Below, one piece after another: positions 51,335 to 60,669 of a DNA stretch of 64,000 bases. Made by a program: the position numbers and the translations under genes. The notes under the pieces were generated by a model, which ran no database searches, was not told where the DNA came from, and was given only the letters and a program-made list of their open reading frames with translations. Source of the DNA: Haemophilus_A paraphrohaemolyticus_A (GTDB lineage Bacteria; Pseudomonadota; Gammaproteobacteria; Enterobacterales; Pasteurellaceae). The stretch covers positions 4,360 through 68,359 of the forward strand of contig NZ_QEQF01000011.1 of the NCBI RefSeq assembly GCF_003253115.1. Direction: 5' to 3'. The stretch's first letter is position 1. Each line of letters opens with the position of its first letter.

Positions 51335-54289
51335 ATGAAGAAAACACAATTAAATCACGCTATTCGTTATGCGATTCTTTCTACATTTTTGGCACTGAAT
51401 GTGACACCTACTGCATTTGCAGAAAATAATCAAAATCAGACCGCTATTATTCAAGAACAGGCTTACACTAATTTAGGCTTTGAATTGATTAAAACGCAAA
51501 TCAATAAAAGTCCGAATGATAAAGCTATTTATCAAGGCATTAAATTAGATAATGGGATGACAGTATTATTGATTTCTGATGAAAAGGCGAATAAGTCCTT
51601 AATATCGATGGCAATTCCCATCGGTTCGATGGAAGATCCGATTTCTCAGCAAGGTTTAGCACATTATTTAGAACACATGATCTTAATGGGATCAAAAAAC
51701 TTCCCAGAAACCAACAGCTTAGATAATTTTTTAAACAAAAACGGGGGCTACAATAATGCCTCAACTACAGCTTATCGTACCGCTTATTATTTGGAAGTAA
51801 ATAACGATGCATTCGATGAAGCAGTTACTCGCTTTGCTGACACGCTCGCATTTCCACTGCTTTCTAAGGAAAATGCGGAAAAAGAAGTGAATGCAGTGAA
51901 TGCTGAAATGGTGCGTGCAAAATCAAGTGATGGGCATTTATTAAATAGCGTTAATTTAGCTACTTCTAACCCTGCACATCCAATCACAAAATTCACAGTG
52001 GGAAATAAAGAAACACTTTCAGATAAACCAAATAGTTTATTGCAAACTGAATTAGAAGATTTTTATAAAAAATATTATTCTGCAAATTTGATGAAAGCGG
52101 TGTTATATTCTAACCAACCAATTGAGAAATTAGTAAAATTAGCCGAGAAAACTTTAGGTAACGTAGAAAATAAACATTTAATTGAACCCAAAATAGATAT
52201 TCCGCTTTTTAGAGAAGAAGACAAGGGAGTAATAATCTCCTATAAGCCTATTCAACCAATGAAAATGTTAGCTATTTCATTTGATATGCAAAATGATGAA
52301 GACAAATTTGCGAATAAAACAGGAGAATATTTAGCTTATCTTTTCAATAATAATACTGATGGAACTTTATCGGATTATTTAATTAAACAAGGTTTATCGG
52401 ATAGTGGCATTTCTGCTCAAGCAACAGCAAATGCAAGTAGAAATCGTGGTAGTTTTACATTTTATGTGGCTTTAACTGAAAAAGGACTAAAAGAGAAAGA
52501 AAAAATTATCTCGCTTATTTTCCAACAAATTGAACAAGTTAAAAAGCAAGGTATTCAAGAAAATTATTTTAATGAAGTACGTGAGAGCTTAAAACAAGAA
52601 TTTACTCATTTACAAGTCGAAAAAAACGGGAATTATATTGAAGCTCTCGCAGAACAAATGCTATTTTACCCTTTAGAACATATTTTAGATGCGGATTATC
52701 TAGTTGAAAATATGGATAAAAAAGCGATTGAAGAAAAATTAGCTGAAATGAATATCGATAATGCACGTATTTTATTGGTTAGTGATGATGTAAAAACTGA
52801 TAAGAAATCGCCTTATTTTGAAGCGGGTTTCTCTATTAAAAAAATAAGTGATGAACAGAAAAAAGCATTGCTAAATTTCAGTAAAAATCCTGAAATCAAA
52901 TTACCTGAATTAAATCCTTATTTCACTACTGACTTTTCTTTAATTAAAGAAGATAAAAGAACTTTGCCGAAATTGATTGAGGAAGAAAAAGGCACGCAAC
53001 TTTATGCAATGTCAAGCCAATATTTTTCTAATGATCCGAAGGCTCGTATTGATGTTAATTTCTCGATTACGCCAAGAACAGATAGCTTAAAAGAAAGCAT
53101 CAGTGCGACAATTTTGAGTTATATGAATGAATTAGCTCAAGCAAAAGTGGATTTCCAATCTTCTGTGGCAGGGATGGAGGCTAGCTTATCGTTAATCGAA
53201 AATGGTTTTTCATTACGGGCAGAAGGTTATACACAGCATTTGGCTCAGTTAATGCAAGATAAAATGCAACAATTTAGCCAATTTGAATTAAATGAAAAAT
53301 ATTTAGTGCAAGCGAAACAGCGTTTAATTGAAGCCTTAGATGGAAAACGTAAAGAGAATAGTTTAAATCAAGCAAATGAAATCTTTGTGAATTTCTCTAG
53401 TTATCCTTATTTTGAAGAGGATAAACAGCGTGAGATGATCGACAAAATTACGTTAAAAGATATTCAATCTATTCGAGAGAAATTATTATCAAAAGCCACA
53501 AGTGTGCGGGCTTTATCGGTAGGTAATTTTACGGATAATCAAGTTAAGAATATTATTTCTGAGCTAGAAAAAACAGCTAAAAATAATAATAGTGAATTAG
53601 CTAAATATCGCTATTTAGATATTAACCAAAGCACAAGAAAATTAAATGCCATTAAATTTGTACCAAATGAAGATAATGCTCTCTCGATTGCTTATATGGC
53701 AAAAGGCTATGATGAGTTGGCAGGCGAAGTGCGAGCAATGTTACTGAAAGATATTATTTCTCGCTGGTATTTTGATGATTTACGCACTAATAAACAATTA
53801 GGCTATGTGGTGTATGCAACTCAAGCAAAAGTAGGCAAAACATCCGGTATTCGTTTTATGGTGCAAAGTCCAAATACGAGCCCGAAAGGGATTATGCAAC
53901 ATAATGAACACTTTTTTGCAGAAAGTTTGCAAAAATTGACCGCTTTAACTGAGCAAGAATTCCAGCAATTTAAAGAGAGTCTATTAAATAAATTAGAAAG
54001 AAAGCCTGAATCGATCTCACAAGAATTTGAAAACTTTGCCTTTGATTATGCCCGTGGCAATCAACAATTTGATCGTAAACAGCAGCTTGTTCAGGCGGTG
54101 AAAAATTTGACGAAAAATGACATTTTGGCGTTCTATCAAAATGCGGTGATTGAGCAACAGGGTTTGGTCTTCATCAGCCAGGCATTGGGCACAAAAGTAA
54201 AAGCCGCTGATGCTATTTCACCACAAGGGTTTGAGAAAGTGGAGAATGTTGAAGAACTTCAGAAAGCATTTGAAGTGAAGTTTTATTAA
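51335..54289 (+). CDS. ptrA: Protease III (pitrilysin) PtrA
   Basis: Periplasmic zinc metalloprotease of the M16 family that degrades small peptides. 984 aa (E. coli 962). Signal peptide 1-29 (TAFAEN). The inverted zinc motif HYLEHMILMG (HXXEH) and the downstream Glu in EVNAVNAEMVRA are present; four M16 domains follow. AAGGA is 13-15 nt from the ATG, unusually far. In E. coli ptrA lies between recC and recB; here recN comes next. Confidence 0.94.
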   Translation: MKKTQLNHAIRYAILSTFLALNVTPTAFAENNQNQTAIIQEQAYTNLGFELIKTQINKSPNDKAIYQGIKLDNGMTVLLISDEKANKSLISMAIPIGSMEDPISQQGLAHYLEHMILMGSKNFPETNSLDNFLNKNGGYNNASTTAYRTAYYLEVNNDAFDEAVTRFADTLAFPLLSKENAEKEVNAVNAEMVRAKSSDGHLLNSVNLATSNPAHPITKFTVGNKETLSDKPNSLLQTELEDFYKKYYSANLMKAVLYSNQPIEKLVKLAEKTLGNVENKHLIEPKIDIPLFREEDKGVIISYKPIQPMKMLAISFDMQNDEDKFANKTGEYLAYLFNNNTDGTLSDYLIKQGLSDSGISAQATANASRNRGSFTFYVALTEKGLKEKEKIISLIFQQIEQVKKQGIQENYFNEVRESLKQEFTHLQVEKNGNYIEALAEQMLFYPLEHILDADYLVENMDKKAIEEKLAEMNIDNARILLVSDDVKTDKKSPYFEAGFSIKKISDEQKKALLNFSKNPEIKLPELNPYFTTDFSLIKEDKRTLPKLIEEEKGTQLYAMSSQYFSNDPKARIDVNFSITPRTDSLKESISATILSYMNELAQAKVDFQSSVAGMEASLSLIENGFSLRAEGYTQHLAQLMQDKMQQFSQFELNEKYLVQAKQRLIEALDGKRKENSLNQANEIFVNFSSYPYFEEDKQREMIDKITLKDIQSIREKLLSKATSVRALSVGNFTDNQVKNIISELEKTAKNNNSELAKYRYLDINQSTRKLNAIKFVPNEDNALSIAYMAKGYDELAGEVRAMLLKDIISRWYFDDLRTNKQLGYVVYATQAKVGKTSGIRFMVQSPNTSPKGIMQHNEHFFAESLQKLTALTEQEFQQFKESLLNKLERKPESISQEFENFAFDYARGNQQFDRKQQLVQAVKNLTKNDILAFYQNAVIEQQGLVFISQALGTKVKAADAISPQGFEKVENVEELQKAFEVKFY

Positions 54290-54312
54290 GATACTTTTAT
54301 TAAGATATTAAG

Positions 54313-54352
54313 GGCTAAGTTTGGATCTGATTCGAGAAATTTAGCCTTTTTT
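54313..54352 (+). terminator. recC-ptrA terminator
   Basis: ggctaagttt (54313-54322) pairs with aaatttagcc (54337-54346) with one wobble pair, then a T-run. Confidence 0.8.
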
Positions 54353-54369
54353 ATTGTATAAAAACACTT

Positions 54370-54399
54370 TACTGTATATTAAATCAAGTGTAATATAAT
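54370..54399 (+). promoter_or_regulatory. recN promoter with LexA-like box
   Basis: TACTGTATATTAAATCAAGT (54370-54389) matches the left half of the LexA box TACTGTATATATATACAGTA and resembles, from memory, the E. coli recN operator. It overlaps the -35 region of a TATAAT -10 box (54394-54399). Confidence 0.55.
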
Positions 54400-54428
54400 A
54401 CAAGTTACTATTTGTACAGGTGTTTGTT

Positions 54429-56108
54429 ATGCTTACTCAACTGACTATCAACAATTTTGCGATTGTCCGCCATCTTAATCTTGAGCTTTCTGAAGGAATG
54501 TCGGTCATTACGGGCGAGACGGGCGCAGGGAAATCCATTGCAATTGATGCCCTTGGGCTTTGCTTGGGCTACCGTTCTGAGAGTAGTATGATCCGCAATG
54601 GTGCGGATAAAGCCGATATTACCGCGACTTTCCAAATGCAGCCAAATAGCCCTGCCTATTTGTGGTTGAAAGATCACGAATTGTTAGATGAAGATAATCC
54701 ACACGAGTGTATTTTACGCCGAATGATTAACCTTGAAGGGCGTTCGAAAGCCTTTGTGAATAATCGCCCATTGCCAATTTCTCAATTGCGTGAATTAGGA
54801 CAATATTTGATTCACTTGAACGGTCAGCATGCCCCGCAATTGCTGTTAAAGAGTGAATATCAACTTGAGCTTGTGGATAATTATGCAGGCATCCACAGCT
54901 TGCTTGGCAAGATGCAAGAACAGTACAACAAATGGCGAAAATTACATCAGCAAGTAAAAAATTTCCACCAACAATGCAAAGAGAATGAAGCGCGCAAACA
55001 GCTGTTGCAATATCAGGTAGATGAACTGGATGAGTTCGACATTAAAGAGGGCGAATTTGAGGAAATGGAAGAGACACACACTCGTCTATCTAATTCCGAA
55101 GAACTTACCGAAATGTCGCAATCGGTGTTGGATTTATTGAGCGATGATAACTCAAATGCGGATTCGCTGATTTATAACGCCATTCGTTATTTGGAAGATT
55201 TGGTGGAGGTAGATGCAAACTACCAATCTTCGCTCGATATGCTCAATGAAGCTTTGATCCAAGTGCAAGAGGCAAGTTCAGAAGTGCGCGCACTGGCAGG
55301 TGGCATTGAACAAGATCCTGAATTATTGGCAGAACTTGACGAACGCATTGCCCGTGCAATGTCGCTTGCGAAAAAACACTATGTTTCGCCAAATGAGCTC
55401 TGGCAACATCACAGCGTATTACAAGATGAACTGCAAAAGCTCGTTGATTTTGAAGATAACGAAGAGCAACTGATTGCTGATGAGAAAAAGTCATATCGTG
55501 AATGTGTGGCGTTAGCAGAACAAATTTACCAAGAGCGTGTATCCGCTGCTCAAAAATTAGCAGAGCAAGTAACTGCTCAAATCAAAGCACTTTCGATGGA
55601 AAATGGCGAATTTTACATTGATATTCAGCACGATGTGAAAAAACTCACACCAAACGGGGCTGATTTCGTTGAGTTTAATTTACGCAGTAACTTGGGGCAA
55701 AATGCTCAACCTCTGGCTAAAATTGCATCGGGCGGTGAGCTTTCACGCATTTCTCTTGCTGTACAAGTTTTAACAGCTAACAAACTTTCTACCCCGACCA
55801 TTATTTTTGATGAGGTTGACGTGGGAATTAGTGGTATTGCTGCCACAACCGTAGGCAAATTATTACGCCAATTAGGCAATAAATGTCAAGTGCTTTGCGT
55901 GACCCACTTACCACAAGTAGCAAGTCACGGACATCAACATTTCAACGTGCAAAAATATGTGAAAGACAACCAAACCGAAACACAAATGAGCTTGCTTTCT
56001 GAACAAGAACGCATCAATGCCCTAGCCCGTTTGTTAGGCGGAAGCAAAATTACCGATGCGGTATTAGCGAATGCTCAGGAAATGTTGGATTTGGCGAGAG
56101 AAAAATGA
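54429..56108 (+). CDS. recN: DNA repair protein RecN
   Basis: SMC-like ATPase of double-strand break repair. 559 aa (E. coli 553). Walker A GETGAGKSIA near residue 30, a long coiled coil (about 150-370) and the C-terminal signature ASGGELSRISLA with Walker B TIIFDEVDVGISG. The ATG at 54429 matches the E. coli N-terminus (MLTQLTINNFAIV); a GTG three codons earlier is also in frame. Confidence 0.96.
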   Translation: MLTQLTINNFAIVRHLNLELSEGMSVITGETGAGKSIAIDALGLCLGYRSESSMIRNGADKADITATFQMQPNSPAYLWLKDHELLDEDNPHECILRRMINLEGRSKAFVNNRPLPISQLRELGQYLIHLNGQHAPQLLLKSEYQLELVDNYAGIHSLLGKMQEQYNKWRKLHQQVKNFHQQCKENEARKQLLQYQVDELDEFDIKEGEFEEMEETHTRLSNSEELTEMSQSVLDLLSDDNSNADSLIYNAIRYLEDLVEVDANYQSSLDMLNEALIQVQEASSEVRALAGGIEQDPELLAELDERIARAMSLAKKHYVSPNELWQHHSVLQDELQKLVDFEDNEEQLIADEKKSYRECVALAEQIYQERVSAAQKLAEQVTAQIKALSMENGEFYIDIQHDVKKLTPNGADFVEFNLRSNLGQNAQPLAKIASGGELSRISLAVQVLTANKLSTPTIIFDEVDVGISGIAATTVGKLLRQLGNKCQVLCVTHLPQVASHGHQHFNVQKYVKDNQTETQMSLLSEQERINALARLLGGSKITDAVLANAQEMLDLAREK

Positions 56109-56147
56109 AAATGGTTGAAAGAGGGTTATGTTAAGATTATTGGATAG

Positions 56148-56186
56148 AAAGACCGCTTGTAAATTATTTCTCCAAGCGGTCTTTTT
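56148..56186. terminator. Terminator after recN from inverted uptake cores
   Basis: aaagaccgcttg (56148-56159) pairs perfectly with caagcggtcttt (56173-56184), 12 bp, followed by T's. Both arms contain caagcggtc. Convergent with the zinc-ribbon gene. Confidence 0.9.
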
Positions 56187-56210
56187 TACTTAAAGATTTA
56201 CCAACTTAGA

Positions 56211-56444
56211 TTATCTATTTACCCACCAACTTGCCACACCTAACACTACGGCGAAGATCAACAGCCAAACCAGTTGAAGTTTATTGCTTTGGCGGTTGAT
56301 TTCTTTGTTAATCTTTCGGCGTTGTTCAAGTTTTTGACGGTAGATTTCTAAATCTGCCTCTTTAAACGAGAAGCCACAATGTGGGCAGGCTTGCACGCTT
56401 TCGCTGATTTTTTTGCGACATTCAGGGCAACGGTGTAGTGCCAT
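56211..56444 (-). CDS. Zinc-ribbon membrane protein
   Basis: 77-aa protein of unknown function. N-terminal double zinc knuckle CPEC-CPHC within the first 25 residues, a charged helix (about 27-53) and one C-terminal membrane helix (about 54-73, LVWLLIFAVVLGVASWW). It would be tail-anchored with the ribbon in the cytoplasm. The ATG at 56444 has AGAGGAT upstream. Lies 24 bp downstream of the YdgA-family gene on the same strand. Confidence 0.72.
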   Translation of the reverse strand: MALHRCPECRKKISESVQACPHCGFSFKEADLEIYRQKLEQRRKINKEINRQSNKLQLVWLLIFAVVLGVASWWVNR

Positions 56445-56468
56445 AAATCCTCTCTGGTTTTTTAGCAA

Positions 56469-57914
56469 TTAATGAGGAAGTGCACCGCTCATCAATAGCA
56501 TAAAGATGGCATTTTGGACTTGCTGTTCTGGAATAGCTGTGCCGTTTAATTTTAACTCGCCATTTTCTAGCACAAGTTTTATGGTAACGGATTTTTCACC
56601 ATTCACAGCAATGCCATTTTGTTCCGCTTCAGCAAAGCTTGCGGCAATTTTTGCTTTTGCATTGGCTTTTTCTGCTTCAGGCACCAATTTATCAATGATA
56701 TTTTCAACCGTTGCTTTGTTTAGCTGAACGTCAATTGCAAAATCAGTAAATTGTTTATAAAAATTGCCACGCATTAAATCAAATGTTGGATTTTTGGCTA
56801 ATGCTATGTTTACATCTAATTCAAGCTTGCCTTTTTCATCAGAAAGAGAAATTGGGTTAATTTTGATTTGTGGCTGGTTATTTAATATTGCCATACCGTG
56901 AGTTTTAACCCAGTCTTGCATAATGATTTTTGTCATTAAATCTGCATTTTCGTGGTTAGATGCTTTAACTACTTCAATAAAGCCTTCAATCAGTGCGTTC
57001 AAAGCATTGGCATCAATATGGTTTAACTCATTGTTGTAAGTTAATTTGCCTAAGCTTTTTCCGTCTAAGAGCACTTCATCAACAATATTTTTGCCTTTGA
57101 AGTCGATTACATCCCCGTTAACAGAAATTTCTGTAGTAGATTTTGTACCTTTTTCTGCATAAGACATCGGATTACCTGCATTATCAACTACAGTCATTTC
57201 AAATTGCTCTGTCGTTGATGTGCCTTTTCCTGTGTAGAGATATTGCCATTTTGTTGGCTCAAATGTTATTTCATACTTCAAGCCTTTCCAAGAGAATGTG
57301 CTTGGGTCTTCAGATGAATTGAGCCTGTACTCATTGGTTTCTAAACTATAAGCACCTTTGAAATCTTTATTGGCATCAAAATTTAGTTCAACATCAGACC
57401 ATTGAGCAGTAAATTTCGAATTTGTTGCTTCTCCCTTAGCAAGTGTTAGCGAACCTTTTGTACTTAAGCCATAGCTGGTTGAGGCTTGATATTGCAATGG
57501 TTTTTCTGATTTAGTTAAATCAAATAACAGTTGTGTCGATTCGTTTTTACCAATGAAACCTTCTGCTGAAAAGAGGGCAGGAATAAGATTAAATTTAGCT
57601 AAATGATTTAAAGGCAACGGACCGTGATAGAGTTTCGTTGAAAACGGAATTTTCCACTCTTTTGATTCGCGAGGAATTGCAACAATAAGTTCATCTTCTA
57701 CTTGAGAACTAAACCAATTTCGCTCAAAGGATTTGTTTTTATATTCAATATTGAATGTATTAGAAATGCCCAGAGCTTTAAATTGTTGGTTTGCATATTC
57801 AATTTGACGTTTATATTCGGTTTCTGCTTTTTGACCTGTAAACCAAGCTCCGCCCGCCCAAACTACGCCAAGTGCAACAACCACGCCAATAGCTAATTTT
57901 GATTTTTTCATCAT
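56469..57914 (-). CDS. YdgA family protein (DUF945)
   Basis: 481-aa envelope protein, similar in length and layout to E. coli YdgA/YihF. One N-terminal membrane helix (about 6-24) works as anchor or uncleaved signal; the rest is periplasmic, beta-rich in the first half and helix-containing near EAEKANAKAKIAASFAEAE. Starts MMKKSKLAIGVVVALGVVWAGG. The function is not established. AAGG stands before the first ATG. Probably co-transcribed with the zinc-ribbon gene. Confidence 0.78.
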   Translation of the reverse strand: MMKKSKLAIGVVVALGVVWAGGAWFTGQKAETEYKRQIEYANQQFKALGISNTFNIEYKNKSFERNWFSSQVEDELIVAIPRESKEWKIPFSTKLYHGPLPLNHLAKFNLIPALFSAEGFIGKNESTQLLFDLTKSEKPLQYQASTSYGLSTKGSLTLAKGEATNSKFTAQWSDVELNFDANKDFKGAYSLETNEYRLNSSEDPSTFSWKGLKYEITFEPTKWQYLYTGKGTSTTEQFEMTVVDNAGNPMSYAEKGTKSTTEISVNGDVIDFKGKNIVDEVLLDGKSLGKLTYNNELNHIDANALNALIEGFIEVVKASNHENADLMTKIIMQDWVKTHGMAILNNQPQIKINPISLSDEKGKLELDVNIALAKNPTFDLMRGNFYKQFTDFAIDVQLNKATVENIIDKLVPEAEKANAKAKIAASFAEAEQNGIAVNGEKSVTIKLVLENGELKLNGTAIPEQQVQNAIFMLLMSGALPH

Positions 57915-57981
57915 TGAACCTTTGAAAAATAGAAAGTAAAAACAATGCCAATTTACGAAATTTTTATTCTAAAAACTAGTC

Positions 57982-58018
57982 ACAAGCGGTCAAATTTTCT
58001 CAAAATTTTGCAAATTTT
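57982..58018 (+). repeat. Full-length Apl-type DNA uptake signal
   Basis: Exact 9-bp core acaagcggt (57982-57990), followed by caaatttt, a short spacer, and caaaattttgcaaat. This is the best single extended Apl-type signal in the window, unpaired and outside any gene, upstream of dnaK. Confidence 0.85.
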
Positions 58019-58030
58019 TTTGTTTTTGCC

Positions 58031-58058
58031 CTTGAAGGGGGCTTTTTTGTCCTTATTT
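58031..58058 (+). promoter_or_regulatory. Sigma-32 promoter P1 of dnaK
   Basis: CTTGAA (58031-58036), 14-bp spacer, CCTTATTT (58051-58058), close to the heat-shock consensus CTTGAA-N13-15-CCCCATNT. The surrounding gccc/gggc and T-run could also form a small hairpin. Confidence 0.7.
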
Positions 58059-58135
58059 ATGGTTGCGTCTGAATGAGCGAAGTAAAAATTTGCTCCATTC
58101 TTTTTATACTAAACTTACAAGATTTTAAATTATGC

Positions 58136-58163
58136 CTTGAAATAACAAAAAGCATCCTTATCT
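58136..58163 (+). promoter_or_regulatory. Sigma-32 promoter P2 of dnaK
   Basis: CTTGAA (58136-58141), again a 14-bp spacer, CCTTATCT (58156-58163), only 45 bp before the dnaK ATG. Same boxes and spacing as P1, 105 bp downstream of it. Confidence 0.75.
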
Positions 58164-58208
58164 TGTGGGTACTCAATTAAGTAACGAATTTTTAGAAGGA
58201 AAATTATT

Positions 58209-60110
58209 ATGGGAAAAATCATTGGTATTGACTTAGGTACAACAAACTCTTGTGTAGCAGTAATGGACGGCGACAAAGCGCGCGTGATTGAAAATGCAGA
58301 AGGGGCACGTACGACTCCGTCAATCATTGCATATACAGATAACGAAACTTTAGTTGGTCAGCCGGCAAAACGTCAGGCGATAACTAACCCGAAAAACACT
58401 TTATTCGCGATCAAACGTTTAATCGGTCGTCGTTTTGAAAGCGAAGAAGTACAACGTGATATTAAAATTATGCCTTTTGAAATTACCCGTGCTGACAATG
58501 GTGATGCTTGGGTAAATGTAAAAGGTGATAAATTAGCCCCACCGCAAATCTCTGCTGAAGTATTGAAAAAAATGAAAAAAACTGCAGAAGATTTCTTGGG
58601 TGAAGCGGTAACTGAAGCAGTAATTACTGTGCCTGCATACTTCAACGACGCACAACGTCAAGCAACTATCGATGCAGGTAAAATTGCAGGCTTAGATGTA
58701 AAACGTATCATCAACGAACCAACAGCGGCTGCGTTGGCATTCGGTTTAGGTTCAAGCAAAGAGAACCAAGTAATCGCAGTTTACGACTTAGGTGGCGGTA
58801 CATTCGATATTTCAATTATCGAAATTGATAACTTCGACGGCGAACAAACTTTTGAAGTATTAGCAACAGGTGGTAACACTCACTTAGGTGGTGAAGACTT
58901 CGATAACCGTGTAATCGACTATATCATTGATGAGTTCAAAAAAGAGCAAGGCGTTGATTTACGTAACGACCCAATGGCATTACAACGTGTGAAAGAAGCA
59001 GCTGAAAAAGCGAAAATCGAACTTTCATCAGCGCAATCTACTGAAGTGAACCTTCCGTATATCACAGCAGATGCAACAGGTCCTAAACATTTAGCAATCA
59101 GCGTAACCCGTGCGAAATTAGAAGCTTTAGTTGAAGATTTAGTAGCAAGCTCAATTGACTCATTAAAAGCAGTATTAAAAGATGCAGGTAAGAGCGTAAA
59201 CGAAATCCACGATATCATTCTCGTGGGTGGTCAAACTCGTATGCCATTAGTGCAACAAAAAGTAGCTGAATTCTTCGGTAAAGAAGCTCGTAAAGATGTA
59301 AACCCAGATGAAGCGGTGGCAATTGGTGCTGCAGTTCAAGGTGGCGTATTAAAAGGTGATGTGAAAGACGTTCTATTATTAGACGTAACCCCATTATCAC
59401 TTGGTATCGAAACCATGGGTGGCGTGATGACAACCTTAATTGAGAAAAACACCACGATTCCAACTAAAAAATCGCAAGTGTTCTCAACTGCGGAAGATAA
59501 CCAAGCAGCGGTAACTATCCACGTGTTACAAGGTGAGCGTAAACGTGCAGCAGACAATAAATCTTTAGGTCAATTTAACCTAGAAGGTATCAACCCTGCA
59601 CCGCGTGGTATGCCACAAATCGAAGTAACATTTGATATCGATGCAAACGGCGTAATCAACGTATCAGCAAAAGATAAAAATACGGGTAAAGAGCAACAAA
59701 TCCGCATTCAAGCGTCTTCTGGTTTATCTGATGAAGAAATTGCACAAATGGTTCGTGATGCAGAAGCAAATGCTGATGCAGACCGTAAATTTGAAGAGTT
59801 AGTTCAAGCGCGTAACCAAGCAGACGGTATCGCACACGCAACTCGCAAACAAATTGCAGAAGCTGGCGATGCATTGAGTGCTACAGATAAAGAGAAAATT
59901 GAAGCAGCAGTAAGCGAACTTGAAACTGCAGCAAAAGGTGAAGACAAAGCAGAGATTGAAGCGAAAATTGAAGCAGTAATCAAAGCGTCTGAACCGTTAA
60001 TGCAAGCAGCGCAAGCAAAAGCACAAGCGGGCGAACAACCACAACAATCATCAGCAAAAGATGATGGTGTTGTGGATGCAGAGTTTGAGGAAGTGAAGGA
60101 TAATAAATAA
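58209..60110 (+). CDS. dnaK: Chaperone DnaK (Hsp70)
   Basis: Main Hsp70 chaperone. 633 aa (E. coli 638). GIDLGTTNSCVAVMDG, YDLGGGTFDISI and VGGQTRMPLVQ in the ATPase domain, then the substrate-binding domain and a C-terminal VVDAEFEEVKDNK tail. AAGGAAAA lies before the ATG. Expressed from two sigma-32-type promoters. dnaJ follows, but an extra gene lies between them. Confidence 0.98.
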   Translation: MGKIIGIDLGTTNSCVAVMDGDKARVIENAEGARTTPSIIAYTDNETLVGQPAKRQAITNPKNTLFAIKRLIGRRFESEEVQRDIKIMPFEITRADNGDAWVNVKGDKLAPPQISAEVLKKMKKTAEDFLGEAVTEAVITVPAYFNDAQRQATIDAGKIAGLDVKRIINEPTAAALAFGLGSSKENQVIAVYDLGGGTFDISIIEIDNFDGEQTFEVLATGGNTHLGGEDFDNRVIDYIIDEFKKEQGVDLRNDPMALQRVKEAAEKAKIELSSAQSTEVNLPYITADATGPKHLAISVTRAKLEALVEDLVASSIDSLKAVLKDAGKSVNEIHDIILVGGQTRMPLVQQKVAEFFGKEARKDVNPDEAVAIGAAVQGGVLKGDVKDVLLLDVTPLSLGIETMGGVMTTLIEKNTTIPTKKSQVFSTAEDNQAAVTIHVLQGERKRAADNKSLGQFNLEGINPAPRGMPQIEVTFDIDANGVINVSAKDKNTGKEQQIRIQASSGLSDEEIAQMVRDAEANADADRKFEELVQARNQADGIAHATRKQIAEAGDALSATDKEKIEAAVSELETAAKGEDKAEIEAKIEAVIKASEPLMQAAQAKAQAGEQPQQSSAKDDGVVDAEFEEVKDNK

Positions 60111-60133
60111 TCTTTAATTTTCTCAATGATTAT

Positions 60134-60156
60134 AGGGGAATATCTATTCCCCTTTT
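60134..60156 (+). terminator. Terminator-like hairpin after dnaK
   Basis: aggggaat (60134-60141) pairs perfectly with attcccct (60146-60153), 4-nt loop, then TTT. It may lower transcription into the downstream membrane ORF and dnaJ, giving more DnaK than DnaJ. Confidence 0.7.
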
Positions 60157-60166
60157 ACTTATAAAA

Positions 60167-60664
60167 ATGAAAAATATTATAAGATATTTTGTAACTTTAT
60201 TAATTTGGGCTTTTGTTCTATATATAATTAGTAATTCAAAAGAACGTATTGATATATTGATTACAATAATCACATTGCTTTCATTAACGTTACAAAACCT
60301 ACAAATAAAAGAGTTAACTGATATTCAGAATTGGTTTGCCAGTAAAATATTACTACATAAGTTCTTTATTTCTAGTTTTTATATATTTGTAAGCATAACA
60401 CTTACTGTAATATTCCTTATGCCAGTTATGTTAAATGAATTACCACTATATTTATCTAATTTCGGGACTTTAGAAGAATGGCACGATTTATATAAGATGG
60501 TTTTTATTACTTCTTCAACATATTCTGTAATATTTTATATATTTTCTTTTATAGGCAAGGAGTTGGATGATAGTACAAAAGATAGCCTAAATAGAAAATA
60601 TGGCTTATTTTATGGAATATTATTAATTCTTTATATTACTGTAAAATTTACTCCTATTAAATAA
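60167..60664 (+). CDS. Unknown four-helix membrane protein between dnaK and dnaJ
   Basis: 165-aa hydrophobic protein not assigned to any family. Predicted helices near residues 7-23, 30-45, 68-88 and 148-163, with a further hydrophobic stretch near 112-128. It has one Trp-rich patch (LTDIQNWFASK) and a charged loop KELDDSTKDSLNRKYG. Base composition is far more AT-rich than dnaK and dnaJ, and codon use is unlike both. No clear Shine-Dalgarno. It starts 56 bp after dnaK and ends 5 bp before dnaJ. This position is not usual in Pasteurellaceae, so an acquired gene is likely. Confidence 0.6.
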   Translation: MKNIIRYFVTLLIWAFVLYIISNSKERIDILITIITLLSLTLQNLQIKELTDIQNWFASKILLHKFFISSFYIFVSITLTVIFLMPVMLNELPLYLSNFGTLEEWHDLYKMVFITSSTYSVIFYIFSFIGKELDDSTKDSLNRKYGLFYGILLILYITVKFTPIK

Positions 60665-60669
60665 AAACT

